Of a DNA stretch of 20,824 nucleotides, positions 1 to 9,200 are shown piece by piece. Every line of letters starts with the position of its first letter. Position 1 is the first letter of the stretch. Made by a program: the position numbers and the translations under genes. The notes beneath the pieces were generated by a model. That model was not told where the DNA came from, did not search any database, and was given only the letters and a program-made list of their open reading frames with translations. The stretch spans positions 1-20,824 of the forward strand of contig JAWWBX010000045.1 in assembly GCA_033720735.1 (NCBI GenBank), read 5' to 3'. The DNA is from B8-G4 sp033720735 (lineage in GTDB: Bacteria; Bacteroidota; Bacteroidia; Chitinophagales; Saprospiraceae).

Positions 1-1
1 C

Positions 2-241
2 ACTGCCGGCCAAATCCCGATCGAGGAGCGCGACCCCGATGAGGTCAGGTTTGTCATGGGCAGGGATGGTGAAAGGCTCACCTCGGTGCAAATTACCCCC
101 GACGGTGCCACAGCTGCCAATTTCGGATTTGATATCACGCCCGCCAGGCTGATCACCGGCCTGATCACCCCGCGCGGGATCTGCGCACCCGACCGGGCAT
201 CGATCATGGCGCTATATCCCGAAAAACAACCGATCGCATGA
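2..241 (+). CDS. 3' end of an unrecognised gene (5' end outside the window)
   Basis: An open frame enters from the left edge and runs without a stop to a TGA at 239-241, giving about 79 C-terminal residues. The stop overlaps the start codon of the next gene as ATGA, so the two are probably co-transcribed and translationally coupled. The tail is rich in Asp, Arg, Thr, Ile and Pro with no transmembrane segment. I do not recognise a family. The stretch around VRFVMGRDGERLTSVQIT is vaguely like the C-terminal beta-rich region that follows some serine hydrolases, but this is weak. An internal ATG at 56 could be mistaken for a start; the frame is open well before it, so a truncated larger gene is more likely. 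Being upstream of a sugar-phosphate aldolase, it may belong to the same catabolic operon. Confidence 0.55.
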   Translation, partial: TAGQIPIEERDPDEVRFVMGRDGERLTSVQITPDGATAANFGFDITPARLITGLITPRGICAPDRASIMALYPEKQPIA

Positions 242-2208
242 AGAACCGCTGGAATGACGAGGTAGCCCGCAGTTATGGTCACGATCCGCTGGCCCTGCGC
301 GTTTACAGCTCGCGGTTGCTGGGACAGGAGGAGGACCTCGTTCTGCACGGCGGGGGCAACACATCCGTCAAATTGAGCCAGCAAGATCTGTTTGGGGAAC
401 AACAGGACCTACTCTATGTGAAGGGTAGTGGCTGGGACCTGGCGACGATCGAAAAAGAGGGCTTTGCCCCGGTGCGCCTGGACGCCTTGCAGCGGCTGGC
501 CACGCTATCGGAACTTGATGACCTTGAGATGGTGCGCCAGCAACGGATGGCGATGACCGACCCCAATGCGCCCAACCCCTCTGTGGAAGCCATCCTTCAC
601 GCCATCATACCCTTCCGGTTTGTGGATCACACCCATGCCGATGCAGTGGTGACCATCAGCAATACGCCGGATGGTGCGCAACGCATCAGGGACGTGTATG
701 GCGATACCGTACTCATTGTCCCCTATGTGATGCCGGGCTTTGTTCTGGCCCGCGAGATCCATGCGATGACCCGAGATCTTGATTGGTCCACCATCCGCGG
801 CATGATCCTCATGCACCACGGGGTGTTCACCTTTGCAGATGATGCCAGGACAAGCTACACATCCATGATCGAGCTGGTGAGTATGGCCGAAGACTACCTG
901 GCAGGCCATGCTCCGGAGAGGCTGGCCGGCGCAGTGCCTGCGGCTCCCGACTTTCTGCAATTGGCCCGACTGCGTCACCAGGTCGGACAGCTAGCCGGGC
1001 AACCGATCCTGGCCCAACCGGACCACTCCGGCATCAGCACGGCGTTCAGCAACCTGTCTGACGTCCGTGCCATCACCGGCCGGGGGCCACTCACGCCTGA
1101 CCACATCATCCGCACCAAGCGCACGCCGGTGGTGATTGGTGATGAGATCGAAGAAGAGCTGCAGACCTTTGTGGCCAATTACCAGAATTACTTTACACGT
1201 TGCGCGACGCCAGGTCTGACCCAGCTCGATCCCGCACCGCGATGGGCTATCTGGCCCGGGCATGGGATCGTCGCTTTCGGACCGACGGTCAAACACCTCG
1301 CCATCATCCGCGACATTGCCCACCATACCATGCAGGCAATTCATCAGGCGGAACAACTGGGAGGATGGACGGCCCTTGATGAGCAGGCTTTGTTCGAGAT
1401 GGAGTATTGGTCGCTGGAACAGGCCAAGCTCCGACGCAAGGGTAGCAGCAAGCCATTGGAAGGCCGGATCGCGCTGGTCACCGGCGCCGCCAGCGGGATC
1501 GGTCGGGCCTGTGTGCACCAACTGCGGGAGCATGGAGCCGTGGTCGCCGCGCTCGACATCAATGCGCAGGTGATGGACACGTTCGAAGACGCAGGGATCC
1601 TGCCGGTCGTGTGCGACGTCACCAGCGAAGAACAGATCCGGGACGCCATCCGTCAAACGGTCGGCGGGTATGGCGGTCTCGACATGATCATTTCCAATGC
1701 CGGTGTGTTTCCGCCCAGCGCAACGATCGACACACTCGATGATGCGACCTGGGCCCGCAGCCTGGACGTCAATCTCACCAGCCACCGGCTGTTGATCAAG
1801 TGCGCTATCCCCTTCCTGGAGCACGGGTGGGATCCGGCCATCGTGATCATGGGGTCCAAGAACGTCGCCGCTCCCGGGCCGGGTGCCGCGGCCTACTCTG
1901 TCGCCAAGGCAGGTCTGGCACAACTCGCCCGTGTCGCCGCCCTGGAACTCGGTGAGAAAGGCATTCGTGTCAACGTGCTGCATCCCAACGCGGTCTTTGA
2001 TACCGGCATTTGGTCGGAAGAGGTCCTCCGGGAACGGGCAGCACACTATGGCCTATCCGTGGCCGAATACAAGACCAACAATGTGCTGGGCACTGAAGTA
2101 CGCTCCACCGATGTGGCGGCACTCGCCGTTTGCATGCTCGGGCCAATCTTTGCCAAAACTACCGGCGCCCAGGTGCCTGTCGACGGCGGCAATGACCGGG
2201 TGATCTAG
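238..2208 (+). CDS. Bifunctional class II aldolase / short-chain dehydrogenase (rhamnulose-1-phosphate aldolase/lactaldehyde dehydrogenase type)
   Basis: The 656-residue protein has two fused enzymes. Residues 1 to about 385 are a class II (zinc) aldolase: HGGGNTS at 37-43 for phosphate binding, PSVE with Glu117 at the expected catalytic position, HTHAD at 131-135 and MHHG at 192-195 carrying the metal-binding histidines. From about residue 408 follows a Rossmann-fold SDR: TGAASGIG at 415-422, NAGV, Ser540 in MGSKN, and YSVAK with Tyr553 and Lys557. This architecture is known from bifunctional rhamnulose-1-phosphate aldolase/alcohol or lactaldehyde dehydrogenases, which split L-rhamnulose 1-phosphate into dihydroxyacetone phosphate and L-lactaldehyde and then convert the aldehyde in the cytoplasm. 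No rhamnose isomerase or kinase is visible, so the exact sugar (rhamnose, fucose or another) is inferred. The start is fixed by the ATGA overlap with the preceding gene; the next gene begins 5 bp after the stop. Confidence 0.9.
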   Translation: MKNRWNDEVARSYGHDPLALRVYSSRLLGQEEDLVLHGGGNTSVKLSQQDLFGEQQDLLYVKGSGWDLATIEKEGFAPVRLDALQRLATLSELDDLEMVRQQRMAMTDPNAPNPSVEAILHAIIPFRFVDHTHADAVVTISNTPDGAQRIRDVYGDTVLIVPYVMPGFVLAREIHAMTRDLDWSTIRGMILMHHGVFTFADDARTSYTSMIELVSMAEDYLAGHAPERLAGAVPAAPDFLQLARLRHQVGQLAGQPILAQPDHSGISTAFSNLSDVRAITGRGPLTPDHIIRTKRTPVVIGDEIEEELQTFVANYQNYFTRCATPGLTQLDPAPRWAIWPGHGIVAFGPTVKHLAIIRDIAHHTMQAIHQAEQLGGWTALDEQALFEMEYWSLEQAKLRRKGSSKPLEGRIALVTGAASGIGRACVHQLREHGAVVAALDINAQVMDTFEDAGILPVVCDVTSEEQIRDAIRQTVGGYGGLDMIISNAGVFPPSATIDTLDDATWARSLDVNLTSHRLLIKCAIPFLEHGWDPAIVIMGSKNVAAPGPGAAAYSVAKAGLAQLARVAALELGEKGIRVNVLHPNAVFDTGIWSEEVLRERAAHYGLSVAEYKTNNVLGTEVRSTDVAALAVCMLGPIFAKTTGAQVPVDGGNDRVI

Positions 2209-2213
2209 TCGGT

Positions 2214-2786
2214 ATGGACAAAGCCCTCTTCACCCCGTTTCCGGTCCTGACCACTCAGCGCCTGACGTTGCGCGCGCTCGTGGAAGCGGATCTCGACGCC
2301 CTGCATGCGTTGCGTTCCGATCCGTTCAATCGCCGTTTTCTGGCCGGGGAGGTCGAGCAAACACCTGAGGAAACGCAAGCATTCATGTACCGGGTCTGGC
2401 AGGGGATCGCCGACGACAAATGGGTCCTGTGGGCGATCAGCCAGCATGATGATCCTGGCCTGCTCGGGACGATCTGCCTGTGGCAGTTCAACCCTGACAG
2501 GACAGTGGCTGAGGTCGGCTACGAACTCCTGCCCGCTGCCCAGGGACAGGGATATATGTCCGAGGCCCTGGAGCGGGTGGTAAGCTACGGAGTGCACGAT
2601 CTCAGGTTACACCAGATCGAAGCATTCACCAACCGGGACAATCTGGCATCCCGGAAGTTGCTTGAGCGGTGCGGTTTCGCTTTGCTGCGGGAGGCGTCGT
2701 TTGAGGACATACATGGGGTTGTATACGGGTATCCGGGCGTTCGGTCCATCGATCCGGATGAGGAAGATTATTCCAATTCGCCCTGA
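2214..2786 (+). CDS. GNAT family N-acetyltransferase (RimJ/RimL-like)
   Basis: A 190-residue cytoplasmic protein of usual GNAT length. It opens with the typical LTTQRLTLRAL strand and a region of loaded helices, continues with a LLGTICLW strand and the AEVGYELLP strand, and has the acetyl-CoA pyrophosphate loop QGQGY at 110-114 followed by a MSEALERVVSY helix. It ends with the NRDNLASRKLLERCGF signature common in Acetyltransf_3 enzymes that modify protein N-termini or small amines. The substrate cannot be read from sequence. The gene starts 5 bp after the aldolase/dehydrogenase stop and is probably in the same transcript, although a functional link is not evident. Its 3' end overlaps by 19 bp, tail to tail, with the convergent gene on the other strand; there is no room for a terminator hairpin between them. 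Confidence 0.88.
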   Translation: MDKALFTPFPVLTTQRLTLRALVEADLDALHALRSDPFNRRFLAGEVEQTPEETQAFMYRVWQGIADDKWVLWAISQHDDPGLLGTICLWQFNPDRTVAEVGYELLPAAQGQGYMSEALERVVSYGVHDLRLHQIEAFTNRDNLASRKLLERCGFALLREASFEDIHGVVYGYPGVRSIDPDEEDYSNSP

Positions 2787-3490
2787 ACAGTGCTACCGCC
2801 CACCGTGGCATTATAATACCCAAACAGCGCCCGCATGTCCGCATCCCGATGCACCGACAGGCGATGGCGGCGCGCGTAGTCGATCATGGCATCCCGGTGG
2901 CGGCGAAACAACGTGATGACTGCGCGCTTCTTGCGCGGCAGCAGCCGGGCAAAGCGGGATCCTGAACGGTGGTAGAAAAGTTCACTGCCCGGCTCAACGA
3001 CCTCTTCACGCGTGGCTCTGGTAGCGACGGGATGATAGTTGATGATCTTTCTGACCAGCTCGTGCCGCCGCAAGAGCGTCATGGCACCTTCCTCCAGCAC
3101 CTCAAAAAACCCGCGTTGGGTTTGTCGGTCAGCGGCAAACCGCATGGACAGGAACCTGCGCTGACCAAGCTGCGCGCATTCGACGCGGGACGGGTCTAGC
3201 ATAAAGAGCTCCCCTTTCCAGATGAAGAGGATCATGTTGTGTTCGAGATGAAAATTGGCGGAATCGATCGTCAGGCTCATGTCTTGTCCACGGGCTGCCA
3301 ATGGTTGCCATTCTTCAAAGAGGAGTACTTCCACCGCGTCGACCGGCATGTTGTGCAACATGCTGAGCAAACTCTGGTTGACTTCGCTGTGCAGATTGGC
3401 AAAAGCCTGTTTCTTCAGTTCAGACACCGCGTCCTGTCCGCACAGTGTGGAGGCAACACAAAGCATGAGCCATGTGAAGCGCGATCTCAC
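2768..3490 (-). CDS. Secreted protein of unknown function, paralog of the 4161-4871 gene
   Basis: A 240-residue protein with an N-terminal signal peptide (hydrophobic FTWLMLCVASTLCGQ, likely cleaved near residue 18). Its start is GTG at 3488-3490: no in-frame ATG lies nearby upstream and the next internal Met would destroy the signal peptide. The mature part is mixed alpha/beta and closely resembles the product at 4161-4871. Shared blocks are QDAVSELKKQAF after the cleavage site, DSANFHLE in the middle, GFFEVLEEG with a following RHE, and a basic C-terminal block PRKKR with FRRHRDAM ending in GYYN. I recognise no named domain and no catalytic motif. It is presumably periplasmic or surface exposed. 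The palindrome at 3535-3564 separates it from the co-oriented barrel gene. The C-terminal helices resemble a conserved tail in uncharacterised Bacteroidota secreted proteins, but this comes from memory. Confidence 0.75.
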   Translation of the reverse strand: MRSRFTWLMLCVASTLCGQDAVSELKKQAFANLHSEVNQSLLSMLHNMPVDAVEVLLFEEWQPLAARGQDMSLTIDSANFHLEHNMILFIWKGELFMLDPSRVECAQLGQRRFLSMRFAADRQTQRGFFEVLEEGAMTLLRRHELVRKIINYHPVATRATREEVVEPGSELFYHRSGSRFARLLPRKKRAVITLFRRHRDAMIDYARRHRLSVHRDADMRALFGYYNATVGGSTVQGELE

Positions 3491-3534
3491 GGTGTGTTTG
3501 TCTGGTACTTCCTTAAGATAGGGAGGATGGAGTA

Positions 3535-3564
3535 GACTTCAAAAGTCGCGAGACTTTTGAAGTC
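3535..3564. repeat. Perfect palindrome, 13-bp arms (dispersed copy 1; possible bidirectional terminator)
   Basis: Left arm GACTTCAAAAGTC (3535-3547) and right arm GACTTTTGAAGTC (3552-3564) are exact reverse complements around a GCGA tetraloop. It lies between the end of the barrel gene and the start of the downstream paralog, both on the minus strand. There is no clear T-run on either side, so it is not a canonical intrinsic terminator. A second copy with a compensated base change lies at 19154-19186. Confidence 0.85.
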
Positions 3565-3570
3565 ACGCCG

Positions 3571-4158
3571 CTAGAAATGGTGACTGACCCCAAAGGAAAG
3601 AAAGTACGGCTGCAGCTTGCCCACCCCGGTCAACTCAGTATCAAGGATATCGCTCAAGCCATGCGCGTAGGCCAGGTCGAGTTGAGTGGCAGGGCCGATC
3701 AGGTGTGACAGGGTGATTTGGGCAGAAAGAAAAAACGTCGCGAGGTCGGTCCTGTTCAGTGTTTCACTTTTGGCAACAATGATGCGGTGGAGGCGAGGAC
3801 CGGCGAGCACGCGAAAACGTTGCTGACCATCCCAGCGGTCGCCGAAGCGTCTGCCGTAGGCCAACACGACATCGATTGAACGGATATCTATTTCGAGATG
3901 GGTGGTTTGCTCCTGCCTCCTGGAGCTGCCATACAGTGCCTGCTTGAGCTCGACGACAATCCAGTTGCGTGCGTCGACGGCGTAGCCGCCCAAAAGCCCG
4001 GCCTGATAGCCGACCTTATGAAAACCGCGCAGGTTGTCTCCATCGATCTGGCTGGCCACCACACCAGCGCTGACCCCAAACTGAAACTGCTGGGTGTACG
4101 CCACGTTTACCGTCACCATGACAGCAGCAGCGATCAGTATTCCTCTTCCTACCGGCAT
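3571..4158 (-). CDS. Small outer-membrane beta-barrel protein (PF13568-like)
   Basis: A 195-residue protein with a signal peptide (ILIAAAVMVTVNVAYTQQ) followed by alternating amphipathic strands separated by short polar turns. The first strand pair, FGVSAGVVASQI followed by GFHKVGYQAGLLGGY, is typical of the outer membrane protein beta-barrel domain found in Bacteroidota (OMP_b-brl_2, also PorT-like proteins). The chain ends in a C-terminal Phe (SHHF), the usual signal for barrel insertion. It probably forms an 8-stranded barrel; no transport substrate can be inferred. The ATG lies only 2 bp beyond the stop of the upstream paralog gene, which indicates a two-gene operon and hints that the secreted protein and the barrel act together. 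The palindrome at 3535-3564 follows directly downstream. Confidence 0.8.
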   Translation of the reverse strand: MPVGRGILIAAAVMVTVNVAYTQQFQFGVSAGVVASQIDGDNLRGFHKVGYQAGLLGGYAVDARNWIVVELKQALYGSSRRQEQTTHLEIDIRSIDVVLAYGRRFGDRWDGQQRFRVLAGPRLHRIIVAKSETLNRTDLATFFLSAQITLSHLIGPATQLDLAYAHGLSDILDTELTGVGKLQPYFLSFGVSHHF

Positions 4159-4160
4159 GC

Positions 4161-4871
4161 CTAGTTGACCGGAGCATTGAGTTGGTTGTAGAATGCAAAA
4201 AGCCTGCGCACATCTTCGGTTTTCTTGGGGGACAGACGTTGCTCTGTTGCGAAGTCAGCTACCTCGGCACGGTCGCGGCGAAAGATACCGATCAGTTCAC
4301 GCCGCTTGCGGGGCACCGGCTCTGGGCGCCTTCCGGTGGCGGTCAGATAGAAGAGGTCGGCACTCTGCCGGATCTCAATCTCCTTGGCAGCTGGCAGCCC
4401 CATGGGATTATCATTCTTCACCTTGCGCGTGATCTCGTGGCGTACCAGCAGGCGCATTTCCCCGTCCTCGAGCACCTCAAAGTACCCGCGTCCCGGTTCC
4501 CTTCCGTTAATAAACTGCATACTGATGAAGGTACGGTCTCCCATCACTACGTGGTCGATCCGCTCGGGAAACAGCTGGTAGAAATCCCCACCGTGAAAGA
4601 AGACAATCTTGTCGGACTCAATGTGGTAGTTTGCCGAATCCACCCGGAACATGGTAGAATCCCGGCCGACAATCTGCATGGGCATCCACCGGTCAAAGAG
4701 CAGGAGACTGACCCGATTGGTGGAGGACATTTCATTCATCAGGTTGATGAAATTCTCATTGGCCTGGTTGTACGGGTTACCGAAGGCCTGCTTCTTCACC
4801 TCACTGATGGCATCCTGTGCGGTGACCCACGACACCGGCAGCAGGAGCAACAAGAACAGCAATCGTTTCAT
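4161..4871 (-). CDS. Secreted protein of unknown function, paralog of the 2768-3490 gene
   Basis: A 236-residue protein with a clear signal peptide (MKRLLFLLLLLPVSWVTAQ, cleavage near residue 19). The mature sequence begins with QDAISEVKKQAF, as in the paralog at 2768-3490, and carries the same blocks in the same order: DSANYHIE, GYFEVLEDG with MRLLVRHEITRK, then PRKRRELIGIFRRDR and a final FAFYN. Conservation of both the core and the basic C-terminal helices indicates duplication of a complete gene rather than chance similarity. No enzyme motif, lipobox or transmembrane segment after the signal is visible. It is the first gene of a likely operon with the beta-barrel gene 2 bp downstream. Upstream, a hairpin terminator at 4884-4917 separates it from the SusD gene, so it probably has its own promoter in a short spacer; I could not identify one there. 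Confidence 0.78.
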   Translation of the reverse strand: MKRLLFLLLLLPVSWVTAQDAISEVKKQAFGNPYNQANENFINLMNEMSSTNRVSLLLFDRWMPMQIVGRDSTMFRVDSANYHIESDKIVFFHGGDFYQLFPERIDHVVMGDRTFISMQFINGREPGRGYFEVLEDGEMRLLVRHEITRKVKNDNPMGLPAAKEIEIRQSADLFYLTATGRRPEPVPRKRRELIGIFRRDRAEVADFATEQRLSPKKTEDVRRLFAFYNQLNAPVN

Positions 4872-4883
4872 AGCCGCAAATCA

Positions 4884-4917
4884 AAGAAAGAGCCGCCCCG
4901 GAGGGCAGCTCTTTCTT
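4884..4917 (-). terminator. Hairpin terminator after the SusD gene
   Basis: Arms AAGAAAGAGC (4884-4893) and GCTCTTTCTT (4908-4917) are perfectly complementary, and an inner GCCC/GGGC pairing (4895-4898 with 4903-4906) extends the stem past one mismatch. On the minus strand the stem is followed by a T-rich stretch (TTTGATTTG). It begins 16 bp beyond the SusD stop and fits a rho-independent terminator for the lipoprotein-SusC-SusD operon. Confidence 0.75.
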
Positions 4918-4932
4918 CTGATGTAGGTCTGT

Positions 4933-6264
4933 TTACTGATCCCACCAAACCTTGGTAAAGATGGTCACCTGTGCAGGTGACGGCACGTTATCAGGATTGG
5001 AGAACAATTCCGTTTGCGCATAAGGCAGGCGTCGCGGGATCTCGGTGCCTGTGACGGGTGTCAGGGCGGGAAGTCCCGTGCGGCGCCAGTCGCTGAAAAC
5101 CTCGGGGTTGGTATACAACGCGAGGTATTTCTGTGTGATCACGTTTTCGAGCGTCAGGTTGGCAGCGCCAACACCCACCGAACTCTGTGCGACATAGTCG
5201 GCATATCCGTCCGCGACCAGGGCCTCATTCATCGATGACTCGATGCCAGCCAGGTACGCATCGTAGGCACCCGCATTGTCGCCGGTCATCAGCAATGCTT
5301 CCGCCCGGATAAACTCCTGCTCGGTGTAGGACAACAACTGCAGGACCTGGTTCTTGGTCCAGATCGGGTGACTGTTGTCGTGCGGCAGGCCGTAAGTCGC
5401 CAGTCTCGGATCGTTTAACGACTCAAGCATGCTCACATACGTTGCGCCTGTTTCACAGTCGTCACGTTGCTCGATGTACTGGTACCAGGGAGCATTCTCG
5501 GTAGCACCGGTACCAAACGCGATGGTTGCGTCGTCAGCCGCACTCTCGAAGCCACCGCGATCGAGAGCGGCAAGCACCTGGGCATAGGCACCCTGGTCCA
5601 TGTCCGCAAGGTGCAGACGTCCGCGTGCCTCCAGGACATTGCAAAACTTGATCCAGCTGGCCGCATCACCACCGTACATCAGGTCATCACCACCCGGGGC
5701 ATTGCCACCGACCGGGCCGCCGAGCAGATCACGGGCCTCGTCGAGATTGGCAAAGATCTGGTCATAGATCTGCTGCTGTGAATCAAAGGTTGGCTGGTAG
5801 ACACCGCCGTTCTCAGCGAACTTGAACGCATCGCTGAACGGCATGTCGCCAAACACGTCCGTACTGAGCATCATGGTGTATGCTTCAATCGCAAGGGCGA
5901 TGCCCGCGTAGTGGAAATTGCCTGCCTCGAGCGCATCGTCAAGCAGCTCGCGGTTTGAGTTGAGCGTACCGGTATAGATGTTGGCCCACATCGCGTCGAC
6001 GTCCGAGCCACTGATACCGTACTTGCCGATCACCGCAAACTGGCGGCTGATACCGTCAATGTGCTGGGTGTAAATCCCTACGTAGCGGGTAAAATCACCT
6101 CCCCAGGTATAGGCCAGCCGGAGCTGCACCTGCGGCAGGATCACAGCAGGCGATACGTTGATCGGATTGTCGGGGTCGGCGTTGTTCCGCTCACTGAAGT
6201 AGTCTTCACAACCACTGGCGAAGACGACCGCGACAACCAGAGCGAGATATTTTAAATATTTCAT
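4933..6264 (-). CDS. SusD/RagB-like nutrient-binding outer-membrane lipoprotein
   Basis: About 443 residues from the chosen ATG at 6262-6264, which gives a compact lipoprotein signal MKYLKYLALVVAVVFASGC with lipobox ASGC. An in-frame ATG eight codons upstream (6288) is also open but lengthens the signal unusually. The helical body, with LNSNRELLDDALEAGN, AIALAIEAYTMM-type TPR-like helices, DVFGDMPFSDAF, the late YTEQEFIRAEALL helix and the terminal RRLPYAQTELFSNPDN segment, matches the SusD-like_2 type (PF12771). Such proteins sit on the cell surface as a lid that captures ligand and passes it to the SusC channel. The gene follows the SusC gene by 27 bp (3 bp if the upstream ATG is used) and ends before the hairpin at 4884-4917. 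The ligand is unknown; no glycoside hydrolase is near, which makes a non-glycan ligand such as peptide a fair possibility. Confidence 0.93.
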   Translation of the reverse strand: MKYLKYLALVVAVVFASGCEDYFSERNNADPDNPINVSPAVILPQVQLRLAYTWGGDFTRYVGIYTQHIDGISRQFAVIGKYGISGSDVDAMWANIYTGTLNSNRELLDDALEAGNFHYAGIALAIEAYTMMLSTDVFGDMPFSDAFKFAENGGVYQPTFDSQQQIYDQIFANLDEARDLLGGPVGGNAPGGDDLMYGGDAASWIKFCNVLEARGRLHLADMDQGAYAQVLAALDRGGFESAADDATIAFGTGATENAPWYQYIEQRDDCETGATYVSMLESLNDPRLATYGLPHDNSHPIWTKNQVLQLLSYTEQEFIRAEALLMTGDNAGAYDAYLAGIESSMNEALVADGYADYVAQSSVGVGAANLTLENVITQKYLALYTNPEVFSDWRRTGLPALTPVTGTEIPRRLPYAQTELFSNPDNVPSPAQVTIFTKVWWDQ

Positions 6265-6291
6265 GATATCCAAAGTTGTATTCGTCATTGA

Positions 6292-9200
6292 TTAAAAGCT
6301 GGCATTGATGCCGAATGCATAGGATTTGATGCCAGGCTGCTGGAAGTAATCCAGACCCTGACCGTTACTGCTACTGCCGACCAGCGACAATTCGGGATCA
6401 AAGCCGGTGTACGGCGTGTCGAGGAACAGGTTGCGGCCGGTAAACGAGACCGACAGCGAGTTGAACGTGTTGCCGCGGAGCAGGCGGCTCAGGTCATACG
6501 ACAGCGTCAGATAGCGCAGTCTTCTGAACGAACCGTCTTCCACGAAATGCTCGTCGACCTGGCCAAACCCACCGCCATTGCCCTGGTACCAGGCCTGGTC
6601 CAGTTCTACCGCGATATCGTTGGTTCCGCCGTCAGACGCTTTTACGCCTTCGAAAACCGTGACACTGCCACGATTGTTGGTCAGATCGGTGCGGCCGAAG
6701 AACGTCAGCGCTCCCTTGGTGCCGTTCCAGATATCTCCTCCTTCGCGGAAGTCGAACAGGAAGCTCAGTGAGAGCCCTTTGTAGGACAGCGAGTTGGTGA
6801 TACCCATCAGCCAGTCCGGATTCGGGTTGCCGATCACGCGTTGCTGCGGATCTGCCAGTGGGAAGCCATACGACGCGCTTGCCGGATTGTCGTCGATGAT
6901 CAGGGCACCATCAGGGTTGTATGGCAGGTTGGGATCAAACGTCCCGCTGGCAGTGTTCACACGCTGGAACGCGCCACCCAGGATCTGCCCGTATTCGTAA
7001 ACGATGGTACCGCCATTTCCGTCATCGACCGGCGCGATATTGTAGATACCGGTACCGGTGAATCCATCGAGGTACTGGTTGGGTACACCCTCGGGCAATG
7101 ACTCAACAGTCGTTTTCCAGGTCGAGAAGTTGATACCGACATTCCAGTTGAAATCTGCCTTGCGGATCGGATTGAGCGTCAGCACCAGTTCGCCGCCAGC
7201 GGTTTCCAGCAACCCGTTGTTGACCACGGCCCGCTGAAACCCGGTACTGTTCGGAATGTTGATCGCGATGATCTGGTCTTCCGAACGGCGGGTGTAGTAG
7301 GTCGCATCAAGACCGATGCGGTTGTTGATGAAGCGCAGATCGAGTCCGACTTCCACATCCTTGGTCCGTGATGGCTTGAGGGACGGGTTGCCTGCAACCC
7401 CTGATTTCACGAAGCCCGATGTTCCCTTGAACGGGAACCCGACACCGTTGGTCCAGCCATCGTTCAGATCGTTGATCGTGCCGGCATTCTGCAGGGGCAG
7501 GATCCAGGCAGTACTGGTTAAGTACGGCGCGGGGGCACCACCACCGACCTCTGCATAAGAAGCGCGCAGTTTACCGAAACTGAGCGGCGTCCAGTCGATC
7601 AGCTCGCTAAACACGAAACCGAGCGAAACAGAGGGATAGAAGAAGGAAATGTCACTGGCGTTGAACTCACTTGCCGGATCGATCAGCGTCGATGACCAGT
7701 CATTACGGCCCGTCAGGGTCAGGTAGAGGTAATCCTTGAAGCCGATATCGAGCGTACCGTAGACACCCGCTGAGCGCAGTTCGGTATGGGCGATGACCGA
7801 CGAGATGGTCGATGTGTTGCCCAGCTCCATAAAGCCGACAAAATTGAGGCCGTCGCCCTGGATGTAGTTCTGCTTGAGCGCTTCATCGTAGAGGTTGACC
7901 CCCAGATTGTAGCTCAGGGAGAACGCATCACTCAGATCGCCATTGCCACTCAGGCTCAGGTAGGCGTCGGTATGCCGGTAGTTGTAGTTGTCTTCAATGA
8001 CCTGCCCGGCTGTTACGTTGCGCGAGCCGATCTCGAAGCGCTGAATGCGGTTGTCCGAATAGACGTCTGTACCAACCAGGGCATTCAGGCTCACCCAGTC
8101 GGAGAACTTGTACGAAGCCTTGATATTTCCATAAAACCGGTTGACGTCATCAAAGAACGGCGCGTTGTTGGCCACCCAGAAGGGATTGTCATAGCCACCA
8201 CCCCCGCGGTAGTTGCGCTGGGTACCGTCCAGAAACTGGTAGGCATTGGCGTTCTCACCCGCGTTGATGGCATCCTGCAGGGTGTAATTGGCCGGGTCGG
8301 AAAGTCCGTTGGCGTTGTCAAACGAGATCGGTGTCCGGAGCAGTCCGAGCATCACCCCGGAGGTGTTGGAGCCCTGCTGCAGGCGGCGTCCGCCCGAGTT
8401 GATGTAATTGGCACCGAAGCTGATATCCAGACGATCGTCGAACAGCTTGGACCCGAGGTTGAGGCCAACGTTGTAGCGCGTAAAGGTGTTGAGCGGTGAC
8501 ACCCCGTTGTCATCCGTATAACCGAATGAGAAACGGTAGTCGGCAAAATCGGTGCCGCCGGACAATGCGAGATTACTCGATGTCGACACACCTGTCTCAA
8601 AGAAGTTGTTGATGTTGTCATATGGCACAAAGGGGGTGCCTTCCGAGGCCAGCCTCCCGTTCTTGTCCCACTTGTAGTCGCTGCCGTCCCAGAAGACCTC
8701 CGACATGTGCGGTCCCCAGCTGCCGCTTTGCCCCGTCTCGGGACCTTGCCAGACACCATTGGAGCCTTGCACGTATTCGCCCTGCAGTCCGACCACGTTG
8801 GTGATCTCGGAGAACGTGACGCCTGTGTTAAAATCGACGGTGAGGTCCTTGCCACGTCCGCGCTTGGTGGTGATCAGGATCACGCCGCGCGCTCCTTCAA
8901 TCCCGTATAGCGCAGTTGCTGCCGCGCCTTTGAGGATCGAGACTTTTTCGATGTCGTTGGGATTGACATCGATGGCGCGATTGGAGTTGGCGACGCCACC
9001 CAATGAGCGCTCGGTATGGAACTCATCGTTGTTCAGACGGACCCCGTCCACGACGATCAGCGCTTCGTTGTTACCGTTGAATGAGGTTTGACCGCGCAGG
9101 ATGATGCGCGAAGCAGCTCCTGCTGCACCGCTGGCCGAGGTGACCTGCACACCTGCTGCCGAGCCCGCGAGGGCATCGATCGCACTCACGGTATTGGCTT

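Noticed and set aside
991..2046. Long minus-strand open frame (351 codons) opposite the aldolase/dehydrogenase
   Set aside because: It is antisense to a gene with intact motifs in both domains; long antisense frames are expected in GC-rich coding sequence, and the product has no recognisable signature.
4182..4958. 258-codon plus-strand frame opposite the secreted paralog
   Set aside because: The minus-strand protein has a signal peptide and a paralog in the window; the plus-strand frame even crosses the terminator hairpin at 4884-4917.
7786..8499. 237-codon plus-strand frame inside the SusC gene
   Set aside because: It lies wholly opposite the SusC beta-barrel, and the Val/Gly/Ile-rich translation is typical of antisense of such barrels.
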